Shown: one piece after another, positions 23,629 through 30,516 of the stretch
Numbering within the stretch: position 1 is the first letter of the stretch
Layout: every line of letters begins with the position of its first letter
DNA from: Gammaproteobacteria bacterium
GTDB lineage: Bacteria; Pseudomonadota; Gammaproteobacteria; Pseudomonadales; Azotimanducaceae
Length of the DNA stretch: 36,668 bases
Direction: 5' to 3'
Assembly: GCA_024640825.1 (NCBI GenBank)
Contig: JAHEEG010000021.1
Location: forward strand, 1-36,668
Program-made: the position numbers and the translations under genes
The notes under the pieces: model-generated
What the model was told of the DNA's origin: nothing
Databases searched by the model: none
What the model saw: the letters and a program-made list of their open reading frames with translations, nothing else

Positions 23629-24546
23629 CTAGACAGGATCCCAGCTGAAGACCGAGTTGGTGGGGCCGAGGTTTTCAAACTGGCCGGACAGCCCAGGCAG
23701 CGCGTGATCCACCACGGACTGAGGCGACCAGCCTTCCAGTCGGGCCATGCCTCGCACCGGACGCGGCTGACTCATCAGGAAGATCTCGTTGCCACGCACC
23801 GCGAAGATCTGGCCGGAAACGTGTTTTGCCGCATCGGAAACCAGGGCCACGACCGGTTGCGCAACCTGGTCAGCCCGCATGCCTTCCTGCATCCGCTTTA
23901 CCCGCGCGGCGCTGGCATCGTCTTTGACCGGGATGGTGGCGATCATGCGGGTCCAGGCAAACGGAGCAACGACGTTGGAACGCACGTTCTTCTGCACGCC
24001 CTCCATCGCAATGATGCGGGACAGCCCGGCAATGCCCATCTTGGCGGCGGCATAATTTGCCTGGCCGATATTACCAATCAGACCCGAAGTCGAGGTGAAG
24101 AAGACGAAGGCCCCGTCTTCCTGATCACGGAAATGATTGATGGCCGCACGAGCGACGTTGTACGAGCCGTTCAGATGGACGTTGATAACGGAGTCCCAGT
24201 CTTCGTCATCCATTTTGTGAAACATCTTATCCCGAAGAATTCCAGCCGGGTTTATCACCGCGTGCAGACCGCCGAAGGTGTCCAGCGCCATCTCGATCAT
24301 GGCGCTGGCGCCCTGACGATCGGACACGCTGTGGGAATCAGCTACCGCTTCCCCACCCGCCGCGCAGATCTCGTCTGCAACTTCCTGGGCAGGACCGGCC
24401 TCGCCTAGGTCGCCGCCGGCTACCGCCCCACCGAGATCGTTAACCAGAATTCGTGCACCTTCCCGGGCCGCCGAGAGCGCCACCTCGCGCCCGATCCCTC
24501 GGGCTGCGCCCGTCACCAGAACGACCTTTCCATCCAGCAACCCCAT
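23629..24546 (-). CDS. SDR family NAD(P)-dependent oxidoreductase (17beta-HSD4/FabG-like)
   Basis: A 305-residue Rossmann-fold short-chain dehydrogenase. Seen: VVLVTGAARGIGREVALSAA (TGxxxGIG), LVNDLGGAVAGG, the INPAG segment where most SDRs have NNAG, FVFFTSTSGLIGNIGQ (catalytic Ser), and YAAAKMG (Tyr, Lys). The LGGAVAGGDLGEAGPAQEVA insertion and ILRDKMFHKMDDEDWD recall the dehydrogenase part of multifunctional beta-oxidation enzyme 2 (17beta-HSD4), so a 3-hydroxyacyl-CoA or steroid substrate is plausible. I choose ATG 24546 because GGGAG lies 6 bases upstream; ATG 24552 is adjacent to that site and too close. The 3' end borders the inverted-repeat element by 5 bp. The catalytic Asn position (NNAG to NPAG) is unusual but the triad is intact. 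Confidence 0.92.
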   Translation of the reverse strand: MGLLDGKVVLVTGAARGIGREVALSAAREGARILVNDLGGAVAGGDLGEAGPAQEVADEICAAGGEAVADSHSVSDRQGASAMIEMALDTFGGLHAVINPAGILRDKMFHKMDDEDWDSVINVHLNGSYNVARAAINHFRDQEDGAFVFFTSTSGLIGNIGQANYAAAKMGIAGLSRIIAMEGVQKNVRSNVVAPFAWTRMIATIPVKDDASAARVKRMQEGMRADQVAQPVVALVSDAAKHVSGQIFAVRGNEIFLMSQPRPVRGMARLEGWSPQSVVDHALPGLSGQFENLGPTNSVFSWDPV

Positions 24547-24594
24547 GTTCATCTCCCGCCTGTGATCTGTTAGCGCTGCTTCTCGCAGCCCGAA

Positions 24595-24631
24595 GGCCGG
24601 CGATTGTAGCCGGCCCACCCCGCAACCCCAA
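24595..24631 (-). promoter_or_regulatory. Promoter with inverted-repeat operator upstream of the SDR gene
   Basis: On the minus strand, TTGGGG (24631-24626), a 17-base spacer and TACAAT (24608-24603) lie about 55 bp before the SDR start. The -10 box is the loop of a perfect 7-bp inverted repeat GGCCGGC/GCCGGCC (24595-24601, 24609-24615), a likely operator. The remainder of 24632-24853 holds no gene or structure I can support. Confidence 0.45.
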
Positions 24632-24853
24632 ACTCACCTCGCAGGGAACGGCCACTGACCCAATACTCGGTTGCAGCTCGATACCTCCTTAGAATCCCAG
24701 CACCATGAATAAGCAGCCGCCCGTGAGCCCCACTGGGGCATCTGGCGCATTCCAGAAAGCAATGCCGCCCCCTACCCGAAGAGAGTTTTGATTTCGCCAT
24801 TTCCGAGTACGGCGCAGCTCTGTGGTCTAACCCCTCCTGCTGTGAATGGGGTG

Positions 24854-25765
24854 TCAGCGCAGCAGCGCCTTGACCTCAGCCAATCGCTCGATGGTAGCCA
24901 GGCTCTCGCCTTGATCGGCGCTGATGTTGCGGATGATGATGTCCGTGTAGCCGAGCCCCGCATAAGAGGACAGCGTTTCCGCCACCTCCTCCACAGAACC
25001 GAACAGCATCGCCTCCTCGCTGAAGCCCCGATAGCCGCCCTCGATGTAGGGTCGCACAACGCGCTGCGCCTCCTCGCTGCTGGCGCCCACGAAAACGTCC
25101 CGACGCAGCGCTACCGCGGTCGGCTTCCGATTGTGCTCCGCGCAGGCTTGACGATACAGGTTGAGGCTGTCTGCCGCCTGCTGAAAAGTCAGCCCGGGCG
25201 AACCGAGCCAGCCTTCAGCCATACGTGCTGTGCGATTGATTGCTGCCGGTGCCAGGGAGCCAATCCATACCTCCACAGGCTCCGGCGGCAGCGGGGAGAT
25301 GCGTGATCGCGTCAGATGCCAGTAGCGGTCAAGGTTTACCTCTTCTCCTCGCCATAACGCTCGCAGTGTTTCCAGGGCGGTTTCGAACATCCCCACGCGC
25401 CGACTGATGTCCACGCCCATACCCCCACTCTGCCGGGTATCGCCGCCAAGACCGCACTGAAGGATGAACCGACCCTGGGCAATGCTGGCCAGTGTCGACA
25501 CCTGCTCTGCCAGCAGCACCGGATTCCACAGCGGCAGCAGGTAGAGGGCGCCAACGGGGCGGTCACCCCACTCGGCCAGCATGCGCCCGAGGATGGGTGA
25601 GTTCTGGAAATAGGGTGCAGGGGTAACGTGATGATCGCCAACGAAAAGGCTGTCTAGCCCTGCCTGCCGAGCCTGCCGTGCCCGTTCGACCATGAAGCGG
25701 GCACCCTGCCGTGGATCGCTCACCTGATAGCTGGAGGACACGGATATGCCGATATTCAATCCCAT
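24854..25765 (-). CDS. LLM class flavin-dependent oxidoreductase (luciferase-like)
   Basis: A 303-residue luciferase-like oxidoreductase. Seen: NIGISVSSSYQV, GLDSLFVGDHHVTPAPYF, LLPLWNPVLLAEQVSTLASI, then GRFILQCGLGGDTRQSGGMG, MFETALETLRALWRGEEVNL, and EPVEVWIGSLAPAAINRTAR. The DHH motif and the length match the family. The ATG at 25765 has AGGAG 9 bases upstream. It overlaps the NUDIX gene end by 10 bp (stop 25756-25758), so translation is probably coupled. Third LLM protein of the window and the most divergent of the three. The substrate and choice of FMN or F420 are unknown. Confidence 0.87.
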   Translation of the reverse strand: MGLNIGISVSSSYQVSDPRQGARFMVERARQARQAGLDSLFVGDHHVTPAPYFQNSPILGRMLAEWGDRPVGALYLLPLWNPVLLAEQVSTLASIAQGRFILQCGLGGDTRQSGGMGVDISRRVGMFETALETLRALWRGEEVNLDRYWHLTRSRISPLPPEPVEVWIGSLAPAAINRTARMAEGWLGSPGLTFQQAADSLNLYRQACAEHNRKPTAVALRRDVFVGASSEEAQRVVRPYIEGGYRGFSEEAMLFGSVEEVAETLSSYAGLGYTDIIIRNISADQGESLATIERLAEVKALLR

Positions 25766-26364
25766 GATAGAAGCTCCTGGGTAGCGCTTTTTGATTGTTC
25801 GTTCGCACGGCCTGCCTCCTCAGGCCCCATCGGGTGGAGCCTGTGCGCGATCAGCGTTCCGGCCCGGAACAGAAAATCGCCTCGAAGCACCTCGCCTGCC
25901 AGGATTCGGGGCAGCCAGTGGCGGTCGTCGTCCCACATGGCATCGAAAGGTATCTGGTCTCTGGCACACCATAGGGGAACGGCTTCTAAGGTTTCACGGA
26001 GTTCTCCGCGATGGCGATGAGCAACGAAAACGTAGCCAAGCCAGTCTTTGTCTTCCAGATCCACGAAACGCATTACCGCCGCCAGCTGAGGATCCAGGGC
26101 CTCAACGCCGGTTTCCTCGAGGGTTTCACGCACCGCGCACTGAGCCGGCGACTCTCCGACATCCAGCTTCCCCCCAGGACCGTTGATCTTGCCGGCACCG
26201 TGACCGCGCTTCTTGCGGATGAGCAGCACGTCGTCGCAGCTGGTGAGGAACAGCAGGGTGCCGGTAAGGTCCGGCCGCCAGTCAGCGAGCAGACGTTCCA
26301 GCAGAAACTGCGGGTCTTCGACTTCCATGCCGAGAATTCTGTAGCGCGCCGGATGTGAAGGCAA
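25756..26364 (-). CDS. NUDIX hydrolase (MutT/MTH1-like, probable 8-oxo-dGTP diphosphatase)
   Basis: A pyrophosphohydrolase acting on nucleoside diphosphate derivatives. The complete Nudix box GX5EX7REUXEEXGU is visible: GKLDVGESPAQCAVRETLEE followed by TGV. LLIRKKRGHGAGKINGPGG before it and WDDDRHWLPRILAG after it resemble MTH1-type enzymes that clean oxidised purine nucleotides. Length is 202 residues from TTG 26364, or 190 from ATG 26328 (MEVEDPQFLL). Neither has a strong Shine-Dalgarno. It is 20 bp after the dUTPase gene and overlaps the LLM gene by 10 bp, all on the minus strand. Pairing with a dUTPase supports a nucleotide-pool sanitising role. Confidence 0.88.
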   Translation of the reverse strand: MPSHPARYRILGMEVEDPQFLLERLLADWRPDLTGTLLFLTSCDDVLLIRKKRGHGAGKINGPGGKLDVGESPAQCAVRETLEETGVEALDPQLAAVMRFVDLEDKDWLGYVFVAHRHRGELRETLEAVPLWCARDQIPFDAMWDDDRHWLPRILAGEVLRGDFLFRAGTLIAHRLHPMGPEEAGRANEQSKSATQELLSWD

Positions 26365-26384
26365 ATGACCTGCTCAGGTCCGGC

Positions 26385-27020
26385 TCACTGAATCGCGTAA
26401 CGGGTCCGAAGGGTTTCGTAAACCGTTTGCGGCATCTGCTCGGGAGAGCAATCCAGATGGTTCAGCACTTCGACGAGATGCTCGTTGTCTTCGCGGCCGT
26501 TCCAGAGCTTGCGGTACTCGCCCGTCTTGTAACCGTGATCCTGGCGGAAGTTGTTGAGGACGTTCTTACCGACGTACATGCGGAACAGCTCATCGAGTGG
26601 TAAAGGAAGCGCGCTGAGGACATCAGCGAACGGCGCCATGGCGAACCCCCGCGTGTGCAGCGTTTCCCGGGCCAGGTCTTCAACCGCCAGACGAAAGGCT
26701 TCCGCATCGTGGCCCGCCGCATCTTCGCCGGCGGCCAGCAGCGCATCAGCGACGTTGCCGTCGAGGGCCGACCCGCGCATGAGATCGCTCAAACCAAAGT
26801 GCCAGATGTCGACGATCTCCAGCTTCACCTGATCGAGATCCGGCTGCTGGTGCTTCCACCATTTCCAGCCGAAATGGTCCAGCAACTCGGCGCACTCCAC
26901 CCAGACAGCGCGATAGTAAGCGTAGCCCTGCTCACGCCACTGCGGGTGAACCTGAAGATTATGGTGATCCTGCATTTCCGCCATGGTTCCCACCATCGCG
27001 ATGGCCTGAGCCTTGTCCAT
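26385..27020 (-). CDS. dUTP diphosphatase, dimeric all-alpha NTP-PPase type
   Basis: A 211-residue all-alpha enzyme hydrolysing dUTP (and dUDP) to dUMP, keeping uracil out of DNA. It is unrelated to trimeric Dut. Seen: HNLQVHPQWREQGYAYYRAV, ECAELLDHFGWKWW (metal-binding Glu residues), DLDQVKLEIVDIWHFGLSDL (the E-x2-D pair) and YVGKNVLNNFRQDHGYKTGE, a hallmark of this family. The start is ATG 27020, with CGGAG upstream. The frame runs on to 27149 through a tandem repeat, but those residues are not family-like. First gene of a minus-strand group with NUDIX and LLM genes; divergent from the hydroxyacid dehydrogenase gene. Confidence 0.92.
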   Translation of the reverse strand: MDKAQAIAMVGTMAEMQDHHNLQVHPQWREQGYAYYRAVWVECAELLDHFGWKWWKHQQPDLDQVKLEIVDIWHFGLSDLMRGSALDGNVADALLAAGEDAAGHDAEAFRLAVEDLARETLHTRGFAMAPFADVLSALPLPLDELFRMYVGKNVLNNFRQDHGYKTGEYRKLWNGREDNEHLVEVLNHLDCSPEQMPQTVYETLRTRYAIQ

Positions 27021-27063
27021 TTCGACTCCGAGTCTAAGGGTATTTCGAAACCGCGTCGCGGGT

Positions 27064-27106
27064 GCTGCACCCGCGCTGCACCCGCGCTGCACCCGCGCTG
27101 CACCGC
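27064..27106. repeat. 11-bp tandem repeat, about 3.9 copies, in a divergent promoter region
   Basis: The unit gctgcacccgc repeats at 27064, 27075 and 27086, with a fourth copy of 10 bases at 27097 that lacks one C. It lies in the 110-bp gap between the divergent dUTPase and hydroxyacid dehydrogenase genes, so copy number would change promoter spacing for both. The period is close to one helical turn. Confidence 0.97.
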
Positions 27107-27130
27107 AAATTATGGGGTATTCTTTCGCCC

Positions 27131-28138
27131 ATGGCCAAGATGCTGACAACCGCCATGATCATGCACCCGATGGTTCGAGACGAGCTCATGCGGGAAGATC
27201 ATCTGGCCCGCCTGGAAAGAGCGGTATCGCTGATCAGCCGCGAGCCGCTGCGGAATTTTTCCGAGCTGGACGGGCGCCTGTCGAGTATCGAAGTCCTCAT
27301 CACCAGTTGGGGCTGCCCACCCATCGATGCATCCATTGTCGAACGAATGCCCAGGTTGCGCCTGATCGCACACCTGGCGGGTAGCGTGAAAGGCTTCCTG
27401 GACGATGTGGTCTGGCGCCGGGGCATACTGGTCACCAACGCGGTAGCCGCCAATGCGGTGCCGGTGGCAGAGTTCACGCTTGCGGCCATTCTGTTCGCCA
27501 ACAAACGAGTCATTGAGTTCAACCGCTTTTACGTGAACGAGCGCGAGAGCCGGGTGCCCTGGACAAAAGAAGTCGCCAACGTCGGCAACTATCGGAAAAC
27601 CGTAGGCATCGTGGGCGCGTCTCACGTTGGCCGACTGGTGATCGATCATCTCAAGCGCTTTGACCTTCGCGTGCTGCTCTACGACCCCTACGTCACGTCC
27701 ATGGCCAGCCGCGATCTGGGCGTGGAACGGGTCAGCCTGGCAGAACTTCTTGCACGCTCCGACGTGGTGTCCCTGCACGCGCCCCTGCTCCCGGAAACGC
27801 GCCACATGCTGAGCGCCCGCGAGCTGGCGCTGATACCGGATGGTGCCACGCTGATCAACACGGCCCGAGGCGGGCTCATCGAACCAAACGCGCTGGACGC
27901 GGAACTCCAGAAAGGCCGCATCTTCGCATTTCTGGACACCACCGAACCCGAGGTTCTGCCGAAAACATCCTCGCTATACGATATGCCCAACGTGTTTCTG
28001 ACACCCCATATCACAGGCTCGCTGGGGCGGGAGACGGAGCGTCTAAGCGACTACATCGTCGCGGAAATCGAACGCTACGCTCGCGGGGCGGCACTCAAGT
28101 ATCTGGTACGCCGGGAACACTTGCCGCGCCTGGCTTGA
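27131..28138 (+). CDS. D-isomer-specific 2-hydroxyacid dehydrogenase family protein
   Basis: A 335-residue NAD-dependent dehydrogenase converting 2-keto acids to D-2-hydroxy acids or the reverse. Seen: the substrate half with LRLIAHLAGSVKGFLDD and AVPVAEFTLAAILFANK, the Rossmann loop VGIVGASHVGRLVIDHL, VVSLHAPLLPETRHMLSARE, NTARGGLIEPNALD (catalytic Arg), FLDTTEPEVLP (Glu) and FLTPHITGS (His). The Arg/Glu/His set is complete. The start is ATG 27131; the open frame continues back to 27062 through the 11-bp repeat but is not family-like. Solo plus-strand gene, 94 bp before the acyl-CoA dehydrogenase pair. Substrate unknown. Confidence 0.92.
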   Translation: MAKMLTTAMIMHPMVRDELMREDHLARLERAVSLISREPLRNFSELDGRLSSIEVLITSWGCPPIDASIVERMPRLRLIAHLAGSVKGFLDDVVWRRGILVTNAVAANAVPVAEFTLAAILFANKRVIEFNRFYVNERESRVPWTKEVANVGNYRKTVGIVGASHVGRLVIDHLKRFDLRVLLYDPYVTSMASRDLGVERVSLAELLARSDVVSLHAPLLPETRHMLSARELALIPDGATLINTARGGLIEPNALDAELQKGRIFAFLDTTEPEVLPKTSSLYDMPNVFLTPHITGSLGRETERLSDYIVAEIERYARGAALKYLVRREHLPRLA

Positions 28139-28232
28139 ACGGCCGCACAAGTTGCCGCCGGCCGGGAAAACCGGGTACGCTGGCTGAAGAAAGCGGTTCG
28201 ATTGCCGCATTCAGCATTCAGGGGAAATCAGC

Positions 28233-29423
28233 ATGGATTTGTCTTACGGTCCGGAGTACGAAACATTCCGGGACGAGGTGCGGGCATTCATTGAAACGCA
28301 TCGTGATCAGGCTCCCAGCAGCGAAAGCCTGCGCAGCGAAAAGGCGCTGGCTTGGCAGAGGCTGCTAATAGAGCATGGCTATACGGCGCGGACTATCCCT
28401 GAAGCGTACGGGGGCCACGGCGCGCAGCCCGACATTCTGAAGTCCCGTATCATAGCTGAGGAGTTCGCCTCAGCCAGGGTTAACGCAGGCCTCGGCGGAC
28501 AGGGTATTTCCATGCTGGTTCCTACCCTGCTGGAGATGGGCACGGAGGAACAGAAGCAGCAGTTCATCCCGGCAACGCTGCGCGGCGAAATGGTCTGGTG
28601 TCAGGGCTACTCCGAACCCGGCGCAGGCAGCGATCTCGCCAGCCTGCGCACCAGCGCCGTGCTGGACGGCGACGAGTGGGTAATCAACGGGCAGAAAATC
28701 TGGACCAGCACTGCCCACCTCGCCGACTGGATATTCTGCCTCGTGCGGACCGAACCCGAAGCCCCCAAACACAAGGGCATTTCGTTTCTGCTGTTCCGCA
28801 TGGACACGCCGGGTATCGAGGTTCGTCCTCTGGTAGACATGACGGGGATCGCCAACTTCAACGAGGTCTTCTTTACAGACGTCCGGGTCCCCAAACATCA
28901 GATCGTGGGACAACGCGGCGACGGCTGGCTTGTGGCCAACGCGATTCTCGGCCACGAGCGTGATTCCCTCGGCGACCCAAACGCCACGCTGACTCGGCTG
29001 AACGCGCTGACAGAGATGATGAAAACCGAACACGTCGGGGGCGAACGACTGATCGACAACCCCGCCTACCGTGACCGCCTCATGAAGCTCCAGGGCCGGG
29101 TCATGGCCATGCGCTTCAACGATCTGCGCATTCTGTCCGCCAAGATCAACAACAGCGACGCGCACTTGGCCAGAATGATCGTCAAGCTCCAGGGCACCGA
29201 ACTTCGCCACGAGCTGGAGGGTCTGGGCGTCGACGTTCTGGGAGAGCTGGGGCTCGCTTACGGCAAGAGTCCTTATCTACGCGACGGCGGCTCGTGGCAG
29301 CGCCACTACATGTTCTTCCTGGGCCTGATCATTGGCGGTGGCACGTCGCAGATTCAGAAGAACATCATCAGCGAACGGGGTCTCGGCATGCCCAAAGAGC
29401 CGAAATTCGAAAAGGCGATTTGA
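28233..29423 (+). CDS. Acyl-CoA dehydrogenase (first of a pair)
   Basis: A 396-residue FAD flavoenzyme introducing an alpha,beta double bond in acyl-CoA. Seen: TIPEAYGGHG, GEMVWCQGYSEPGAGSDLAS (flavin/substrate site), GDEWVINGQKIWTSTAHLAD, and the helical C-terminal domain with GGGTSQIQKNIISERGLG, the typical end motif. ATG 28233 has AGGGGA upstream. The second, shorter dehydrogenase starts 12 bp downstream. Adjacent unequal pairs like this form heteromeric enzymes in steroid side-chain degradation (ChsE-type). A heteromer acting on a bulky acyl-CoA is therefore likely but not proven. Confidence 0.93.
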   Translation: MDLSYGPEYETFRDEVRAFIETHRDQAPSSESLRSEKALAWQRLLIEHGYTARTIPEAYGGHGAQPDILKSRIIAEEFASARVNAGLGGQGISMLVPTLLEMGTEEQKQQFIPATLRGEMVWCQGYSEPGAGSDLASLRTSAVLDGDEWVINGQKIWTSTAHLADWIFCLVRTEPEAPKHKGISFLLFRMDTPGIEVRPLVDMTGIANFNEVFFTDVRVPKHQIVGQRGDGWLVANAILGHERDSLGDPNATLTRLNALTEMMKTEHVGGERLIDNPAYRDRLMKLQGRVMAMRFNDLRILSAKINNSDAHLARMIVKLQGTELRHELEGLGVDVLGELGLAYGKSPYLRDGGSWQRHYMFFLGLIIGGGTSQIQKNIISERGLGMPKEPKFEKAI

Positions 29424-29435
29424 GGTAACGCGAAC

Positions 29436-30503
29436 ATGGAATTTGGACTCTCCGAAGAGCAGACGCTGCTGCAGGACAGCGTGAATCGTTTTCTCGACGC
29501 CCAGGTGCCCCTGGACCGGGTACGCGCGTTCTCCGAGCAGCCGGATGACCAGGACATCTGGCAGGGCCTGACAGAGCTGGGCATTCCCGGCCTGCTGATC
29601 CCCGAAAGCGCCGGCGGGGTCGGCATGGGCTGTCTGGATGCCGCCCTGGTTGCTGAAGCGCTGGGCCATCATGTCACCCCCTCGACATTTCTGGGGACGG
29701 TCGTGATGGCTCCCCTGGCCCTCGCCTACGCTGGCGCCGACCAGGACGAGCTGCTGGCACGGATCGCCAGCGGCCAGACCCGGGTGGGCGTCGCCGTTGG
29801 CGATGCGGTGGCCGCCCGCCAGGACGCCGGAATTACCAGCGCTGGCAGCCGGCTTACCGGTAAAGCTATCTTTGCCATGGACTGTCCCGCCGACTATTAC
29901 CTGGTCGCCGATAGCCGGCAGCGCCTCTTTCTGGTAGCCGCTGATGCTGCCGGGCTGACCTGTCAGGGCCTGCCGACCATAGACCGCACCCGTCGAACGG
30001 CCGAGCTGACGTTCGACGCGACTCCGGCTCAGCTGCTTTCCGATGACCCTGAAGTATTCGCCCGAACCGTTGATGCCGGACGCGTGATGCTCGCAGCGGA
30101 CACGCTGGGCGCCGCGCAGAACATGCTGGATCAGGCCGTCGAGTACGCCAAGCAGCGCGAGCAGTTTAACCGACCAATCGCGTCGTTTCAGGCGGTCAAG
30201 CACATGTGCGCGGAGATGGCGGCGGAACTAGAGCCGTGCCGCGCCATGATCTGGTACGCGGGCCACGCGCTGGACGAACTGCCGGAAGAGGCGCGCCTGA
30301 CCGCGTGTCACGCCAAGGCTCATCTGGCGGAAGTCGGCAAGCTCGTCGCAAAGACGGCGACCGAGGTACACGGAGGCATGGGCTTTACCGATCTGGTGGG
30401 GCTGCACTACTGGTTCAAGCGCATCGGCTTCAACCGCCAGATGCTGGGCGCCCCGGAGCTGGTCCGCGAAGAAGCCGCGCGGCTACAGGGCCTGGTTGCC
30501 TGA
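29436..30503 (+). CDS. Acyl-CoA dehydrogenase (second, shorter subunit of a pair)
   Basis: A 355-residue acyl-CoA dehydrogenase family protein. Seen: EFGLSEEQTLLQDSVNRFLD, LGIPGLLIPESAGGVGMG, a middle domain with SRLTGKAIFAMDCPADYYLV, and the C-terminal helices EYAKQREQFNRPIASFQAVK and ATEVHGGMGFTDLVGLHYWF. The middle domain lacks the WxxS-type flavin motif as clear as in its neighbour, fitting a partner subunit. The ATG at 29436 has GAGGTAA 8 bases upstream, 12 bp after the first dehydrogenase. The lon gene follows 13 bp after its stop on the same strand. Heteromer formation with the previous protein is inferred from gene pairing. Confidence 0.92.
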   Translation: MEFGLSEEQTLLQDSVNRFLDAQVPLDRVRAFSEQPDDQDIWQGLTELGIPGLLIPESAGGVGMGCLDAALVAEALGHHVTPSTFLGTVVMAPLALAYAGADQDELLARIASGQTRVGVAVGDAVAARQDAGITSAGSRLTGKAIFAMDCPADYYLVADSRQRLFLVAADAAGLTCQGLPTIDRTRRTAELTFDATPAQLLSDDPEVFARTVDAGRVMLAADTLGAAQNMLDQAVEYAKQREQFNRPIASFQAVKHMCAEMAAELEPCRAMIWYAGHALDELPEEARLTACHAKAHLAEVGKLVAKTATEVHGGMGFTDLVGLHYWFKRIGFNRQMLGAPELVREEAARLQGLVA

Positions 30504-30516
30504 GGCTCTGTCTGCC

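Noticed and set aside
23497-24408. 303-codon open frame antisense to the SDR gene
   Set aside because: It is the antisense of a well-supported SDR and begins inside the inverted-repeat element.
27021-27149. Extended N-terminus of the dUTPase through the 11-bp repeat
   Set aside because: CGGAG precedes ATG 27020 and family members begin there; the extension is low-complexity.
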